Below, in pieces: positions 1 to 9,363 of a DNA stretch of 47,384 bases. Source of the stretch: a bacterium (GTDB taxonomy: Bacteria > Planctomycetota > UBA1135 > GCA-002686595); contig JAUHXY010000002.1 of the NCBI GenBank assembly GCA_030426785.1, forward strand, positions 1-47,384. The letters run 5' to 3'. Positions within the stretch are counted from its first letter, which is position 1, and every line of letters begins with the position of its first letter. The notes under the pieces are model-generated. The model had not been told where the DNA came from and made no database searches. It saw only the letters and a program-made list of their open reading frames with translations. Position numbers and translations under genes: made by a program.

Positions 1-1116
1 GCCTCGTCGATCGGAGTTGGCCTCTCCGGCCGCTAGTCCGAAGGCCAGGGGGCCCGTCCCGGCCATGCCCACCCCGAGCACAAGCCGCCCGAGCAGCAAC
101 ACGAGGTACACGGCCGCCAACCCCTGTGCCAGCAGGGAAAAGATGCACAGCAGCGCGCACTGCACCAAGGCTTTGCGATGCCCGATGCGGTCCCCGACGA
201 TGCCCCAAGCGGTCAGGCTGAACAGGTTGGCCACCGCCATGACTCCGAACAAAAGGGACGTGGCCAAGGTCTGCACGCGCTCTTCGAGGGTCATGCTGCC
301 TTCCTGGCTGGCGCCCCAGTCCGCAAAGTCGGCCAACCAGGACTGCTGCGCCACTTCCCCGGACAACAGATCTCGCACGTACAGGTCGAGCTGGGGGTTG
401 ATCGCCCCTAGGCTGAACTGCAGCGCGAACACGAGGAAGACCGTCGAGCGCATGACCGGGTTGCGCAACACTTCGGCCAAGTCCGCGCGGGTCGTCGACC
501 ACAACCCCTTGAGCCCGCGTTGCCCCTGGGAAGGACGCCGCTGGCTCTTGTCCTCCTCAGCGCCGAACCACACCAGCAAGGCCGCCAAACCCGCCAGTGC
601 GCCGACCGCCAAAAACACCCGCTGGTGGGACCCCAACCAAGCGGCCGCAAGCCCCCCGAGCATCGGCCCAAACAGCCCCCCGATCGCCAAAGAGGTGGTC
701 AGGTTGCCCGCGATGCGCCCTTGCCGATCCGCGGGGGCGGCGATGCTCACGAGGGTGATGCTGGGCGGAATGAAGCCCGAGAAACAGCCCTGCAAACAGC
801 GCAACAGCAGCAGCTGAGCAGGGGAGCCGGCGAAGGCCATGCCGCCCACGAACAGACAGATCGCGAGCATGGCGCGGCACACCATGATCTTGCGCCCGAT
901 ACGGTCCCCGAGGGCTCCCCAAAGGGGCGCCGACACGGTCGCGGTCAAAGGCGCAGCTGCGAAACAGATGCCCGACCAACGCGCGAGGTTTTCCTCCCCC
1001 TGCACCCCCATCTCTTCGAGCAGACTCGGGAAGAAAGGCAAAAAGCTCATCATCCCGATCGAAGTGATCAGGTTCGCGAGCCAAACCACCCAATACGTGC
1101 GCTTCCAGGAGGGCAT
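1..1116 (-). CDS. MFS transporter, C-terminus cut by window edge
   Basis: Major facilitator superfamily permease of the inner membrane, probably a drug or sugar transporter. The frame stays open for 372 codons from an ATG at 1116 to the window edge, so the 3' end is missing. An in-frame TAG shortly upstream of the ATG supports this start. It begins MPSWKRTYWVVWLANLITS and continues with alternating hydrophobic segments. The MFS motif A is visible after helix 2 (GALGDRIGRKI, about residues 68-77), and a second copy (VGDRIGHRKA) sits in the second half, the expected two-fold pattern. A central charged loop (EEDKSQRR) separates the halves. It lies downstream of, and on the same strand as, two exported sugar-metabolism genes, so uptake of a sugar or its oxidation product is a reasonable inference. 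The substrate cannot be read from the sequence. Confidence 0.85.
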   Translation of the reverse strand, partial: MPSWKRTYWVVWLANLITSIGMMSFLPFFPSLLEEMGVQGEENLARWSGICFAAAPLTATVSAPLWGALGDRIGRKIMVCRAMLAICLFVGGMAFAGSPAQLLLLRCLQGCFSGFIPPSITLVSIAAPADRQGRIAGNLTTSLAIGGLFGPMLGGLAAAWLGSHQRVFLAVGALAGLAALLVWFGAEEDKSQRRPSQGQRGLKGLWSTTRADLAEVLRNPVMRSTVFLVFALQFSLGAINPQLDLYVRDLLSGEVAQQSWLADFADWGASQEGSMTLEERVQTLATSLLFGVMAVANLFSLTAWGIVGDRIGHRKALVQCALLCIFSLLAQGLAAVYLVLLLGRLVLGVGMAGTGPLAFGLAAGEANSDRRG

Positions 1117-1316
1117 GAACGCGCAGTGTCGATGGGCTGACCGCTACAAACAACCCCGTGGAGCTAAGAATCGCTTCGACAGGAATCGCCCGGGGCGCTT
1201 CGATCCAAGAGCAGCGCTTGGCTTCCCGTGCCCGGTGCGCCCAGACCCCTCCAGAAACCCTGCCTTCGGCGTGCACCGCTGGTGCCAGCCGCCGAGTTCA
1301 GAGGTATGGAAACGAT

Positions 1317-2657
1317 CTAGAGACCGGCGACCTCCCAGCCAGCGCGGTACTCCTTGTGCAACCACTTCGAGGCTTCGGGGTGATCGTCGAAGCGCATGCG
1401 GCCCGGATTCCACCGCAGGGTCTCTCCCGGGAACTCCAGGGCCACGTTGCCCAACAGGGCCACCTCGGTGAGCAGCCCCGAATAATCGAAGGGAGCGCTC
1501 GCCACGCCACGGCCCAAACAGGCATCCACCCACTGGTGCCAGTGGTCCACCGCTTCAGCGTTGACCAACTGCAGGTCGATCTCCTCGCCATCCGCCGACC
1601 AGAAACGGCACGGCTCGTACGGGCTGACCAGCAAAGCACCGCGCTCGCCTACGAACAGGCAAGCGTTGGCGTAGGCGTCGGTGATGCCGTAGCGCGCCAG
1701 CAGGGCGTCGGGCTTCTTGGCCCCATCGTGCCAGGTGACGGGGATCGGCCCTTCCACCGTGCGGTCGGTCCCCGGGAAGCGACATTCGATGCGCGACCAG
1801 AGCGGAAAAGAATCTGCCTTGGGCTTGGGCCCGTCCGAACGAACCGTCAGCGGGTCGCCCAGCCCCAAGAACCACAGGGCCGGATCCATCAGGTGGCAGG
1901 CCATGTCGCCTTGCGCCCCGGTGCCAAAATCCTTGCGGCCCCGCCAAACAAAGCTGTGGTAGGCCCCTTCTTTGTAAGGCCGTTCGAGAGCCACGCCGAG
2001 CCACCCGTCCCAATCCAGGTGCGCGGGCACCGGATCCTCCCCTTCAGGCCGTTCCACATCCTGCGGCCACCAGCCCGCGGGCCGGTCGGTCCAGACGTGC
2101 ACCTCGCTCACCGGGCCGGTCACGTCGCGATCGAAGACCCCTTTCGCGGTACGGAAGGGCACGTTCGAGCGGTTCTGGATGCCCATTTGCGTGGCCACGC
2201 CAGCTCGCCGTGCCGCGGCGCGCAGCGTGCGGGCTTCCACCACCGTGTGGGTCAAGGGTTTCTGGCCGTAGACGTGCAAGCCCATCGCCAGCGCCGTCAT
2301 GGCGATCGGAGCGTGCATGTGGTCGGGCGTCGAGCAACTGATCCCGTCGAGCTGGCCCTGTTCGGCCCGCAGCAACTCACGCCAGTCCTGATACAGGCGC
2401 GCCTCCGGATGCAGGGCCCCAGCCGCATCCAAGCGCTTGCGGTCCACGTCGCACAAAGCCACTACCTGCACATCGGGGTGCGAGGCGATGTTCTTCAGGT
2501 CCCATTCCCCCATGCCACCCGTGCCGATCGCGGCGTAGCGCAGGGGGCCCGCCGTGACTTTGCGGCGCACTGGGCTTTGACAAGCCGCGGTCCAAGCGGC
2601 GGCGGCCGAAGCCGCGGAGAGGTGCAGGAAGGAACGACGGGAGAGATCGTGGAACAT
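1317..2657 (-). CDS. Gfo/Idh/MocA family oxidoreductase with Tat lipoprotein signal
   Basis: NAD(P)-dependent oxidoreductase of the Gfo/Idh/MocA family, which oxidises or isomerises sugars and inositols. The start MFHDLSRRSFLHLS was chosen because it opens a twin-arginine signal (SRRSFL, residues 6-11), followed by an Ala-rich segment and a lipobox-like TAAC ending at Cys26. The Rossmann motif IGTGGMG follows near residue 40. The family EKP motif is present as QKP (VYGQKPLTH), a variant I associate with planctomycete members. The C-terminal substrate domain carries a GDMACHLMDPALWFL segment typical of the family. About 446 residues, normal length. It lies 82 bases downstream of the exported sugar isomerase gene on the same strand, and the MFS gene follows. 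The exported location is unusual for a dinucleotide enzyme; a tightly bound cofactor, as in glucose-fructose oxidoreductase, would explain it (inference). Confidence 0.9.
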   Translation of the reverse strand: MFHDLSRRSFLHLSAASAAAAWTAACQSPVRRKVTAGPLRYAAIGTGGMGEWDLKNIASHPDVQVVALCDVDRKRLDAAGALHPEARLYQDWRELLRAEQGQLDGISCSTPDHMHAPIAMTALAMGLHVYGQKPLTHTVVEARTLRAAARRAGVATQMGIQNRSNVPFRTAKGVFDRDVTGPVSEVHVWTDRPAGWWPQDVERPEGEDPVPAHLDWDGWLGVALERPYKEGAYHSFVWRGRKDFGTGAQGDMACHLMDPALWFLGLGDPLTVRSDGPKPKADSFPLWSRIECRFPGTDRTVEGPIPVTWHDGAKKPDALLARYGITDAYANACLFVGERGALLVSPYEPCRFWSADGEEIDLQLVNAEAVDHWHQWVDACLGRGVASAPFDYSGLLTEVALLGNVALEFPGETLRWNPGRMRFDDHPEASKWLHKEYRAGWEVAGL

Positions 2658-2739
2658 CGGCGCAGGGGCAAGGGATTGGGAAGGGCCCCCTTTATACCGC
2701 AAAGGACGCGGATGCGCTCGTCATCGACGGAGCTAGGGC

Positions 2740-3660
2740 TCAGCCCACCCCGAGCGACCGCAGGAGACGGCCCGTTTTGTGCACACCTTCGAACTCGCTC
2801 AGGGAGCTGCCTTCGTACTCGATACCGATGTAGCCCTGGTAGCCCGATGCGCGCACGATCTCGAGCATGCGAGCGTAGTCGGTGTGGCGCTCCTGGCCTT
2901 GTTCGTCGAAGTCGTGGGATTTGGCGCTGACCGCTTTGGCGTACGGCATGAGCTCGCGCACGCCGCGATAACGATCGTACTCCTCCTCGGCCGAGATGCG
3001 GAAGTTGCCAAAGTCCGGCAGGGTCCCCACGCCTGGATGGTTTGCCAGCTCCATCACGCCGGCGAGCCAAGCCCCATTGGAACTGTAGCCGCCGTGGTTT
3101 TCGACGATCACGGAGATCCCCATGGGGGCCCCCATTTCCGCGAGCTGGTGCAAGGAATCCGCGGCGATGCGCGCGACTTCGGCCTTCGAGCCCTGTCCGC
3201 CCGCGTTCACGCGGATCGAGTGGCAGCCTAGGGCAGCCGCGGCGTGGATCCACTTGCGGTGGTTTTCGACGGCTCGGGCTGCTTCGACACCGCCCAGCGC
3301 GCCTTCGCCATCCACCATGATGAGCAAGCTGCGAACGCCTTCGTCCTTCGCACGCCTCCGCATGGTGCCCAGATACGCATCGTCCTGCGCCTTGTCCTTG
3401 AAGAAGGTGTTGACGTATTCGACGGCGTAAAGGCCGAATTCGCGGCGCGCCACGCGAGGGAAGTCCAAGTGGTCCAACTCGCCTCCGAAGAAGGCGCGAT
3501 GCAACGACCATTGGGCCAGGGAGATCTGCAGCTCCGGCTCGACGACCGCCCGGTCGAGGCTTTGGCAGGCCAGGCCGGGTAAAGCGGCCGCCACGGTCAG
3601 GCCGCCGGCGCCGCGCAGGAATTGACGTCGAGAGATCGAGGGCAAGCTGGGTCGAGTCAT
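2740..3660 (-). CDS. Tat-exported sugar phosphate isomerase/epimerase (TIM-barrel, AP endonuclease 2 family)
   Basis: Xylose-isomerase-like TIM-barrel protein of the sugar phosphate isomerase/epimerase family. The ATG at 3660 gives MTRPSLPSISRRQFLRG, a twin-arginine signal (SRRQFLRG), followed by a hydrophobic stretch and lipobox-like GLAC ending at Cys32. An in-frame extension upstream is antisense to the divergent gene and is not protein-like. Barrel features include VENHGGYSSNG (metal-binding Glu and His near the middle), LPDFGNF (Asp and Phe of a late strand) and a terminal GYQGYIGIEYEG carrying the last metal-ligand Glu. 306 residues. It is first in a minus-strand group with the Gfo/Idh/MocA oxidoreductase and the MFS transporter, a pairing common in planctomycete sugar-catabolic loci. 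Both enzymes appear to be exported by Tat and lipid-anchored, so isomerisation and oxidation of a sugar may occur outside the cytoplasmic membrane. Confidence 0.88.
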   Translation of the reverse strand: MTRPSLPSISRRQFLRGAGGLTVAAALPGLACQSLDRAVVEPELQISLAQWSLHRAFFGGELDHLDFPRVARREFGLYAVEYVNTFFKDKAQDDAYLGTMRRRAKDEGVRSLLIMVDGEGALGGVEAARAVENHRKWIHAAAALGCHSIRVNAGGQGSKAEVARIAADSLHQLAEMGAPMGISVIVENHGGYSSNGAWLAGVMELANHPGVGTLPDFGNFRISAEEEYDRYRGVRELMPYAKAVSAKSHDFDEQGQERHTDYARMLEIVRASGYQGYIGIEYEGSSLSEFEGVHKTGRLLRSLGVG

Positions 3661-3771
3661 GGGGCCCATGGTGCGTAGCGACGCCCAGCAGGTCTTGAAT
3701 TTTCCCCGTTCCGTCCCGACCTTGGGCACGGGGCGGTAGGATCTCCGCCCAATCGTCTTTGTTTGCGACCC

Positions 3772-5385
3772 ATGCCGTCCCCCTCCCCCGATCGCGACCC
3801 CCGCGAACCGCATTCCCCGTCCGATTCTGCTCGGGGAGTCCCGCAAGACGACGGGGTGGACCCGGAGCAGGCCTTGGCCTGGCTCGAGCGCTTTGCGAAG
3901 GATCCGGAACAGCTCGCGCACTTAGAGGAACCGCTGCGCATCCGCTTGCGGCGGGCCGCCGGCGCTCTGACGCACATGGACGTGGAACGCAAACGACAGT
4001 TCGTCAAGGAGCGCCGCCGGCTCAAAAAGCGCCAGGCCCAGCAGCAAACCCGCACAGCCCTCGAAACCACCAGCAATCGGGCCAAGAAGCGGGCCTTGCG
4101 CTTTCCGACGGCACCCCCGGATTTGGACATGGACGCGCACCATCGGGCCTTGCTGGAGGAACAAGCCCAAGTCCCTGAAGACCTCGGTAGCACGCCCGAG
4201 CAGCCGCGCCTCGCCAAGCCAAAAGGCTGCTACGCCTGCAAAGAGCCCTTTGTCGAAGTGCATCATCACTACGACTCGATGTGCCCGGCCTGCGCGGAAC
4301 TGAACTGGCTCAAGCGCCACCAAACCGCGGACTTGCGCGGACGCGTGGCCTTGGTGACGGGCAGCCGGGTCAAGATCGGCTACGAGATCTGCTTGATGCT
4401 CCTGCGCGCTGGCTGCCGGGTCATCGCCACGACGCGCTTCCCCGTGGATGCCGCGGAGCGCTTTGCGGAGGAAAAGGACTACGCCGATTGGCGCGAGCGC
4501 CTAGAGCTGCACGGCCTCGACCTGCGCCACACGCCCAGCGTCGAGTGGTTCGCCGATCGGCTCGTCCAGACCGAGAGCCGCCTAGATTTCCTGATCCACA
4601 ACGCGTGCCAAACCGTGCGCCGACCGCCGGAGTTCTATCAGCATCTGATCGAGAAGGAGGCGCGCGGCGCATCGCCGGGACAGGGTGCGCGCTTGCTGGC
4701 TGCCCGCGAAGCCTTGCTGAACGAACTCGAAGGCGAATCGGCGGGCACTGACCTGCAAGCCAAGGGCGCGCCGCACCTGCCGGGCGTCCGTCAGGCTTCC
4801 CACCTGAGCCAACTGGACCTGCTCGGCGAAGGCGATCAGTTTCGCCTGTTCCCCCAAGGCATGATCGACGGCGAAGGCCAACAACTCGATCTGCGTGCGG
4901 CGAACTCGTGGCGCATGGAGCTCCACCAAGTACCCACCGTCGAGCTGCTCGAGGTGCAACTGGTCAACTCCGTGGCCCCTTTCGTGCTCAACGCGCGCCT
5001 CAAACCCCTACTGCTCGCCGTCGAGACGCCGGACAAGCACATCGTCAACGTCTCCGCCATGGAGGGCCAGTTCAACCGGCATCTCAAAACCACGCGCCAT
5101 CCCCACACCAACATGGCGAAAGCCGCGCTGAACATGATGACCCGCACCTCCGCCAAGGACTACGTGCGCGACGGCATCCACATGAACAGCGTCGACACGG
5201 GCTGGGTCACCGACGAGGACCCCTTCGAGCTGACCGTACGCAAAGCCAGCGACCAAAACTTCACTCCACCCCTCGACTCCATCGACGGCGCCGCCCGCGT
5301 GCTCGACCCAATCTTCACCGGCTTCCTCACCGGCGTGCATTGCTGGGGTCAGTTCCTAAAGGACTACAAGCCGGCGCCTTGGTAG
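3772..5385 (+). CDS. SDR-fold oxidoreductase with N-terminal zinc ribbon; catalytic Tyr replaced by Thr
   Basis: A short-chain dehydrogenase/reductase domain behind a long N-terminal extension, 537 residues in all. Residues 30-110 are charged and helical (Arg/Lys/Gln-rich, including KERRRLKKRQAQQQ). Residues 153-174 hold two CxxC pairs (CYAC and CPAC) around a HHH triplet, a probable zinc ribbon. The Rossmann motif reads TGSRVKIG (196-203), NAG appears as NAC (277-279), and the catalytic Ser is present (Ser428). The YxxxK position reads TNMAK (446-450): the active-site Tyr is Thr, although Lys450 and the following AALNMM helix are conserved. A roughly 100-residue insertion lies between the NAC and Ser elements. 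The ATG at 3772 was preferred over a TTG nine bases earlier. It is transcribed divergently from the sugar isomerase and converges on the GNAT gene. Substrate unknown; catalysis may differ from classical SDRs. Confidence 0.8.
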   Translation: MPSPSPDRDPREPHSPSDSARGVPQDDGVDPEQALAWLERFAKDPEQLAHLEEPLRIRLRRAAGALTHMDVERKRQFVKERRRLKKRQAQQQTRTALETTSNRAKKRALRFPTAPPDLDMDAHHRALLEEQAQVPEDLGSTPEQPRLAKPKGCYACKEPFVEVHHHYDSMCPACAELNWLKRHQTADLRGRVALVTGSRVKIGYEICLMLLRAGCRVIATTRFPVDAAERFAEEKDYADWRERLELHGLDLRHTPSVEWFADRLVQTESRLDFLIHNACQTVRRPPEFYQHLIEKEARGASPGQGARLLAAREALLNELEGESAGTDLQAKGAPHLPGVRQASHLSQLDLLGEGDQFRLFPQGMIDGEGQQLDLRAANSWRMELHQVPTVELLEVQLVNSVAPFVLNARLKPLLLAVETPDKHIVNVSAMEGQFNRHLKTTRHPHTNMAKAALNMMTRTSAKDYVRDGIHMNSVDTGWVTDEDPFELTVRKASDQNFTPPLDSIDGAARVLDPIFTGFLTGVHCWGQFLKDYKPAPW

Positions 5386-5393
5386 GTGCAGAA

Positions 5394-5912
5394 CTACACC
5401 ACCGTTGGTTCGACCTTCAACTCCCAAAAGATCACGTCCCAATACCGATCGAACTTGTAGCCGACCTCGGTGTAGATTCCGACTTTCTGGAAGCCCATCG
5501 ACTCGTGCAAAGCGACCGAACCGGGGTTGGGCAAGGTGGCACCGGCAATGATGCGGTGCACGCCTTGGTCGCGGACGGCGTCGAAGAGGCGCGCGTAGAG
5601 GGCGCGGCCCATGCCTTGGCGCTCCTGGCCGGGGGCTAGGTACACGGTGCATTCGACGGTGCCGTCGTAGGCCGCCCGGTCGCGGAAGGTGCCGGTGTAG
5701 GCGTAGCCGAGGATTTGCCCATCGCGTTCGGCCACGAAGAATTGATGGCGACCGCTGGTGGCGAAGCTCTCGAACCAAGGACGCTTTTGCGCTTCGGTCT
5801 GCGGCACCAAATCAAAGGTGATCGGCGTGTGCTCGACGTAGTGGTTGTAGATCGTGAGCACGCCGGTCAAGTCCCCCGGCTGGGCGTGGCGAATCTCGTA
5901 GGGGGCGTTCAT
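5394..5912 (-). CDS. GNAT family N-acetyltransferase (phosphinothricin-acetyltransferase-like)
   Basis: Acetyl-CoA-dependent N-acetyltransferase of 172 residues. The start [15 protein letters not shown] is set by an ATG that overlaps the uvrB stop codon in an ATGA arrangement, indicating translational coupling. The acetyl-CoA loop appears as [14 protein letters not shown], with a preceding ECTVYLAP strand. The N-terminal [14 protein letters not shown] and the late [15 protein letters not shown] motif match the Pat/Bar subgroup that acetylates phosphinothricin, methionine sulfoximine or related amino acids. Which small molecule it modifies cannot be read here. It is the last gene of the uvrB transcript and its stop is 8 bases from the convergent SDR gene. 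Operonic linkage to DNA repair is probably incidental. Confidence 0.9.
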   Translation of the reverse strand: MNAPYEIRHAQPGDLTGVLTIYNHYVEHTPITFDLVPQTEAQKRPWFESFATSGRHQFFVAERDGQILGYAYTGTFRDRAAYDGTVECTVYLAPGQERQGMGRALYARLFDAVRDQGVHRIIAGATLPNPGSVALHESMGFQKVGIYTEVGYKFDRYWDVIFWELKVEPTVV

Positions 5913-7924
5913 CGGGCCAGTTCCAGTTCTTCCAACTCCTTCAGGCGGTCGCGCAACTTGGCGGCTTCTTCGAAGCGTAGCTCTTGCGCGGCCATATGCA
6001 TGTCTGCGCGCACCTTCTCGACCTCGCCGCGCAGGCGCGACAAGGACCAGCCCAGCTCTTCCCGTTCGGCCACCTTGCCGGCCTTGTCGGGGACCTCGGG
6101 CACGGGCCCGTAGTCCATGTCGTACAGAGCTTCGATCGACGCGCGCACGGGTTTGATGATCGTTTTGGGCTCGATACCGCGCTCGGCGTTGTAGGCGATC
6201 TGCAAGGTGCGCCGGCGGGACACTTCGTCCATGCAACGCTGCATGGAATCCGTCACTTTGTCGGCGTAAAAGATCACGCGGCCATCCGCGTTGCGCGCCG
6301 CCCGGCCGCAGGTCTGCACCAGGCTGGTCTCGGCACGCAAAAAGCCCTCTTTGTCGGCGTCGAGCACCGCCACCAAAGCGACTTCGGGCAAGTCCAAACC
6401 TTCGCGCAACAGGTTGATGCCCACCAACACGTCGAACTCGCCCAGGCGCAAATCCCGCAAAATCGCCGTGCGCTCGATCGCGTCGATTTCGGAGTGCAGA
6501 TAGCGCACGCGCACCTTGAGGTCCTCGAAGTAGTTGGTCAGTTCCTCCGCGCTGCGCTTCGTCAGCGTCGTTACCAAGGTGCGCCAACCAGCTTTCGTGG
6601 TTTTGCGGATCTCATGCAGTAGGTCGTCGACCTGCGTGGCCGCCGGGCGCACCTCGATTTCGGGGTCGAGCAACCCTGTCGGGCGCACGACTTGCTCGAC
6701 GATGCGGCCCTCGCTGTGCTCGATTTCGTACTTCGACGGCGTGGCGGAGACGTAAACCACCTGGCGCAGCATGGTTTCGAACTCTTCGAACTGCAGGGGG
6801 CGGTTGTCCAAAGCGCTCGGCAGCCGGAATCCATGCTCTACCAACGTGGTCTTGCGAGACCGATCGCCCTTGAACATCGCGCCCACTTGCGGCACCGAAA
6901 CGTGACTCTCGTCCACCATCAGCACCCAGTTCTCTGGAAAGTAGTGCAGCAGGGTGAACGGCGGCTCGCCAGCGTTACGCCCGTCCATGTAGCGGGAGTA
7001 ATTCTCGATGCCGTTGCACACACCCGTCGTACGCAGAAGCTCCATATCGTAGCGTGTGCGCTGTTCGAGGCGCTGCGCCTCGAGGGCCTTGCCCTGGGTG
7101 TGCAGCTCGGTCAAACGTTCTTCCAATTCCTCGCCGATCAAGGGCACCGCCCGATCCAACCGCTCCTGCGGCGTCACGTAGTGGTTGGCGGGGTAGACCA
7201 CCATCGACTTCGCTTCCCCGAGGATCTCCCCCACCAAGGGATTGACCTCCACCAGGTTTTCGATCTCGTCCCCGAAGAACTCAACCCGCAGCATGCGGTC
7301 CTCTTCGTAAGCGGGGAAGATCTCCACCACGTCGCCGCGCACCCGAAACGTTCCGCGCCGGAAGTCCAGATTGTTGCGCGCGTACTGCATCTGCGTCAGT
7401 CGCCGCAGCAGGTCATCGCGCTCGATCTCCTGGCCCACGGAGATCTCCATGGACATGCGAGAGTAGTTAGACGGCGATCCCAGGCCGTAGATGCACGAGA
7501 CCGAAGCGACGATGATCACGTCCTGTCGATCCAAGAGGGACCGGGTCGCACTGTTGCGCAGACGCTCGATGTTCTCGTTGCGGCTGGCGTCCTTCTCGAT
7601 GAAGGTGTCCGTCGAGGGCACGTAGGCCTCGGGCTGGTAGTAGTCGTAGTAGCTGACGAAGTACTCGACCGCGTTGTCGGGGAAGAGCTCCTTGAACTCG
7701 CTGTAGAGCTGAGCCGCCAGGGTCTTGTTGGGCGACAGGATCAGGGTTGGCCGCTGCACCGCTTCGATGACCGAGGCCATGGTGAAGGTTTTGCCTGAAC
7801 CCGTGATGCCCAGCAACGTTTGGTGCTTGGCCCCGGCCTGCAGGCCTTCGACCAGTTTTTCGATCGCCTGAGGCTGGTGCCCGGTCGGCTCGAAGGGGCA
7901 TTGCAAACGAAACGGGCGATCCAT
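5909..7924 (-). CDS. uvrB: Excinuclease ABC subunit B
   Basis: UvrB, the damage-verifying helicase-like subunit of nucleotide excision repair. It receives lesions from UvrA and recruits UvrC. The start [15 protein letters not shown] at 7924 begins exactly at the conserved N-terminus; the open frame extends 39 codons upstream without family similarity. Walker A is TGSGKT (residues 41-46). The beta-hairpin region [12 protein letters not shown] that clamps DNA follows, and helicase motifs include [16 protein letters not shown] and the [10 protein letters not shown] segment. The C-terminal UVR motif ([19 protein letters not shown]) for UvrC contact is intact. 671 residues, normal size. Its stop overlaps the GNAT start. 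UvrA and UvrC are not in the window. Confidence 0.99.
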   Translation of the reverse strand: MDRPFRLQCPFEPTGHQPQAIEKLVEGLQAGAKHQTLLGITGSGKTFTMASVIEAVQRPTLILSPNKTLAAQLYSEFKELFPDNAVEYFVSYYDYYQPEAYVPSTDTFIEKDASRNENIERLRNSATRSLLDRQDVIIVASVSCIYGLGSPSNYSRMSMEISVGQEIERDDLLRRLTQMQYARNNLDFRRGTFRVRGDVVEIFPAYEEDRMLRVEFFGDEIENLVEVNPLVGEILGEAKSMVVYPANHYVTPQERLDRAVPLIGEELEERLTELHTQGKALEAQRLEQRTRYDMELLRTTGVCNGIENYSRYMDGRNAGEPPFTLLHYFPENWVLMVDESHVSVPQVGAMFKGDRSRKTTLVEHGFRLPSALDNRPLQFEEFETMLRQVVYVSATPSKYEIEHSEGRIVEQVVRPTGLLDPEIEVRPAATQVDDLLHEIRKTTKAGWRTLVTTLTKRSAEELTNYFEDLKVRVRYLHSEIDAIERTAILRDLRLGEFDVLVGINLLREGLDLPEVALVAVLDADKEGFLRAETSLVQTCGRAARNADGRVIFYADKVTDSMQRCMDEVSRRRTLQIAYNAERGIEPKTIIKPVRASIEALYDMDYGPVPEVPDKAGKVAEREELGWSLSRLRGEVEKVRADMHMAAQELRFEEAAKLRDRLKELEELELAR

Positions 7925-8076
7925 GGGCGGGTACGGGTAGCGGGCCGGGCGCCCGAGCGCGGCCCATTGTGTGCATCCCCGCGCGGATTGCCAGCCCGTC
8001 GAGGGGCCTTCCAGGGCTCCGGCGTGGGGCATCCCGTGCACCCTACTCGTGGCCCGCCGCGAAGCCGCCCGTCCGC

Positions 8077-8105
8077 TTTACCTCCTGGCGGCGGTTTCGT
8101 ACCTT
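8077..8105 (+). promoter_or_regulatory. Possible sigma70-type promoter before the zinc-ribbon gene
   Basis: TTTACC at 8077-8082 and TACCTT at 8100-8105 are separated by 17 bases, ending 26 bases before the start codon at 8132. Each hexamer matches the consensus only partly, so this is a weak call made from position and spacing in an otherwise GC-rich divergent region between uvrB and this gene. Confidence 0.3.
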
Positions 8106-8131
8106 CCTTCCCTACCCCTTCCCCCCTTTTC

Positions 8132-9307
8132 ATGATCATCACCTGTCCCGCGTGTGGCGCCCAAGCCCAACTGCCCGACAGCAAAGAGGGCGCCAAGGTC
8201 CGGTGCGGCGAATGCGGCCGCGTCTACAAGGCCACCGGCGCCAGCCGACGCGCCAGCACCGGTCAGAAGACCGACCCCACGAAGTACTTCATCATCGGCG
8301 GCGCGGTCCTGCTGCTGTTTTTGATCTGGATGCTGACGCGTGGCGTGGAGAAGGATCCGCCGCCGGCGGCCCCGGACACGGAGCAGGTCGCAGAAGAGGT
8401 CGAGCGGGAACCCTACGACTGGAACGCCCCGTCCGTGCAACAGGCCGTCAAGCTGCACCAGTTCGCCAACAGCCAAAACAAGGCCATGCTCAAAGGGCAA
8501 CTGGACGGCCAAGCGCTTCTCGAGCGCTTGCCGGAGGAGGAGCGCGGCACCGATTCGAACTTCAAGATTTTGGCGCCCGCCCGCCAGAACGAGATCCTCG
8601 AAGCGGCCGCGAACGACTTGGTCGAAGGCGACCTCGTCGCTGGCTGGGAGCCGTTCGACGGTTGGGTCGTGCCCCCGCAAGAGTGGGCCACCGCCATGCC
8701 GGACAACGCCTACGTCGTGCGCCTCAAGGTTTCTCCGCTGGAGCCCGCGGAAGGCCTCTTGAACCGCCACGTGGAATGGCACTTCCTCAAGGTTTCCGGC
8801 GGCTACAAGGCCTTCGCTTGGCAGCGCTGGATCAGCCCGGAGGAAATCGAGAACGAAAAGAAGGCGCGCGCCAAGCGCATCGAGCAAAAAACCCTTTCCG
8901 ATGGCTCGCAAGTCGTCGAAGGCAAGGTGCGCGAAATCCCCTACATGGACGAAACGCCCCAAGAGGTGCGCGACCGTGTGGAAGAGCTGATCACCGAGAT
9001 GCTGGACCCCGAAAGCCGGCCTTTCAAGATCATCGAAGAGCTCAAAGCCATCGGCAAGCCGGCCATCCCCGGGCTGCTGACCCGCATGGCGCAGATCCCT
9101 ATTGAGACGGAGGAGCAGATCGAGCAGCTCAACCTGATCCACCGCACCCTCACCGAGATCACCGGGCACCAGACGACCTTTAGAGTGAGTCTGCTCGGCG
9201 CCACGGAAGAACGTCAGGAATCGGGCGTCAAGCAGTGGTTCGGTTGGTACGAGCGCAAGTTCAAGCGCTTCACCAAGCGACCCGAGCCCGAGGAAGAAAC
9301 CGAATAA
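8132..9307 (+). CDS. Membrane-anchored protein with MJ0042-type zinc ribbon and HEAT-like C-terminus
   Basis: Unrecognised 391-residue protein. The N-terminus MIITCPACGAQAQLPD is an MJ0042/GYF-type zinc ribbon with Cys5, Cys8, Cys25 and Cys28 (CPAC...CGEC). A single transmembrane segment (YFIIGGAVLLLFLIWML, about 52-68) follows, then an acidic linker and a soluble region. The C-terminal 110 residues start near an EMLDP motif (289-293), then AIGKPAIPGL (307-316) and a helix pair ending in ITGHQTTF and QWFGWYE. This looks like a HEAT-like helical repeat of the type seen in planctomycete proteins (inference). The next gene carries a related C-terminal module. The ribbon probably faces the cytoplasm and the C-terminal module the periplasm. 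Function unknown. Confidence 0.8.
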   Translation: MIITCPACGAQAQLPDSKEGAKVRCGECGRVYKATGASRRASTGQKTDPTKYFIIGGAVLLLFLIWMLTRGVEKDPPPAAPDTEQVAEEVEREPYDWNAPSVQQAVKLHQFANSQNKAMLKGQLDGQALLERLPEEERGTDSNFKILAPARQNEILEAAANDLVEGDLVAGWEPFDGWVVPPQEWATAMPDNAYVVRLKVSPLEPAEGLLNRHVEWHFLKVSGGYKAFAWQRWISPEEIENEKKARAKRIEQKTLSDGSQVVEGKVREIPYMDETPQEVRDRVEELITEMLDPESRPFKIIEELKAIGKPAIPGLLTRMAQIPIETEEQIEQLNLIHRTLTEITGHQTTFRVSLLGATEERQESGVKQWFGWYERKFKRFTKRPEPEEETE

Positions 9308-9363
9308 CCCGCGCGGTCTCCCACGCGATCCCCCAACCGCTCCCCTATCCCCACCTCTCTCCC

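Noticed and set aside
17-1140. Open frames on plus in the first kilobase
   Set aside because: The minus strand there encodes an uninterrupted MFS transporter with family motifs; the plus frames are shadows.
1158-2930. A 590-codon open frame on plus across the Gfo/Idh/MocA gene and the isomerase
   Set aside because: It runs antisense to two clear family genes, its translation is rich in Arg, His and Pro as expected from high GC third positions, and it has no recognisable domain.
7925-8041. 39-codon N-terminal extension of uvrB
   Set aside because: UvrB similarity starts exactly at the ATG at 7924; the extension is His/Pro/Gly-rich with no family match.
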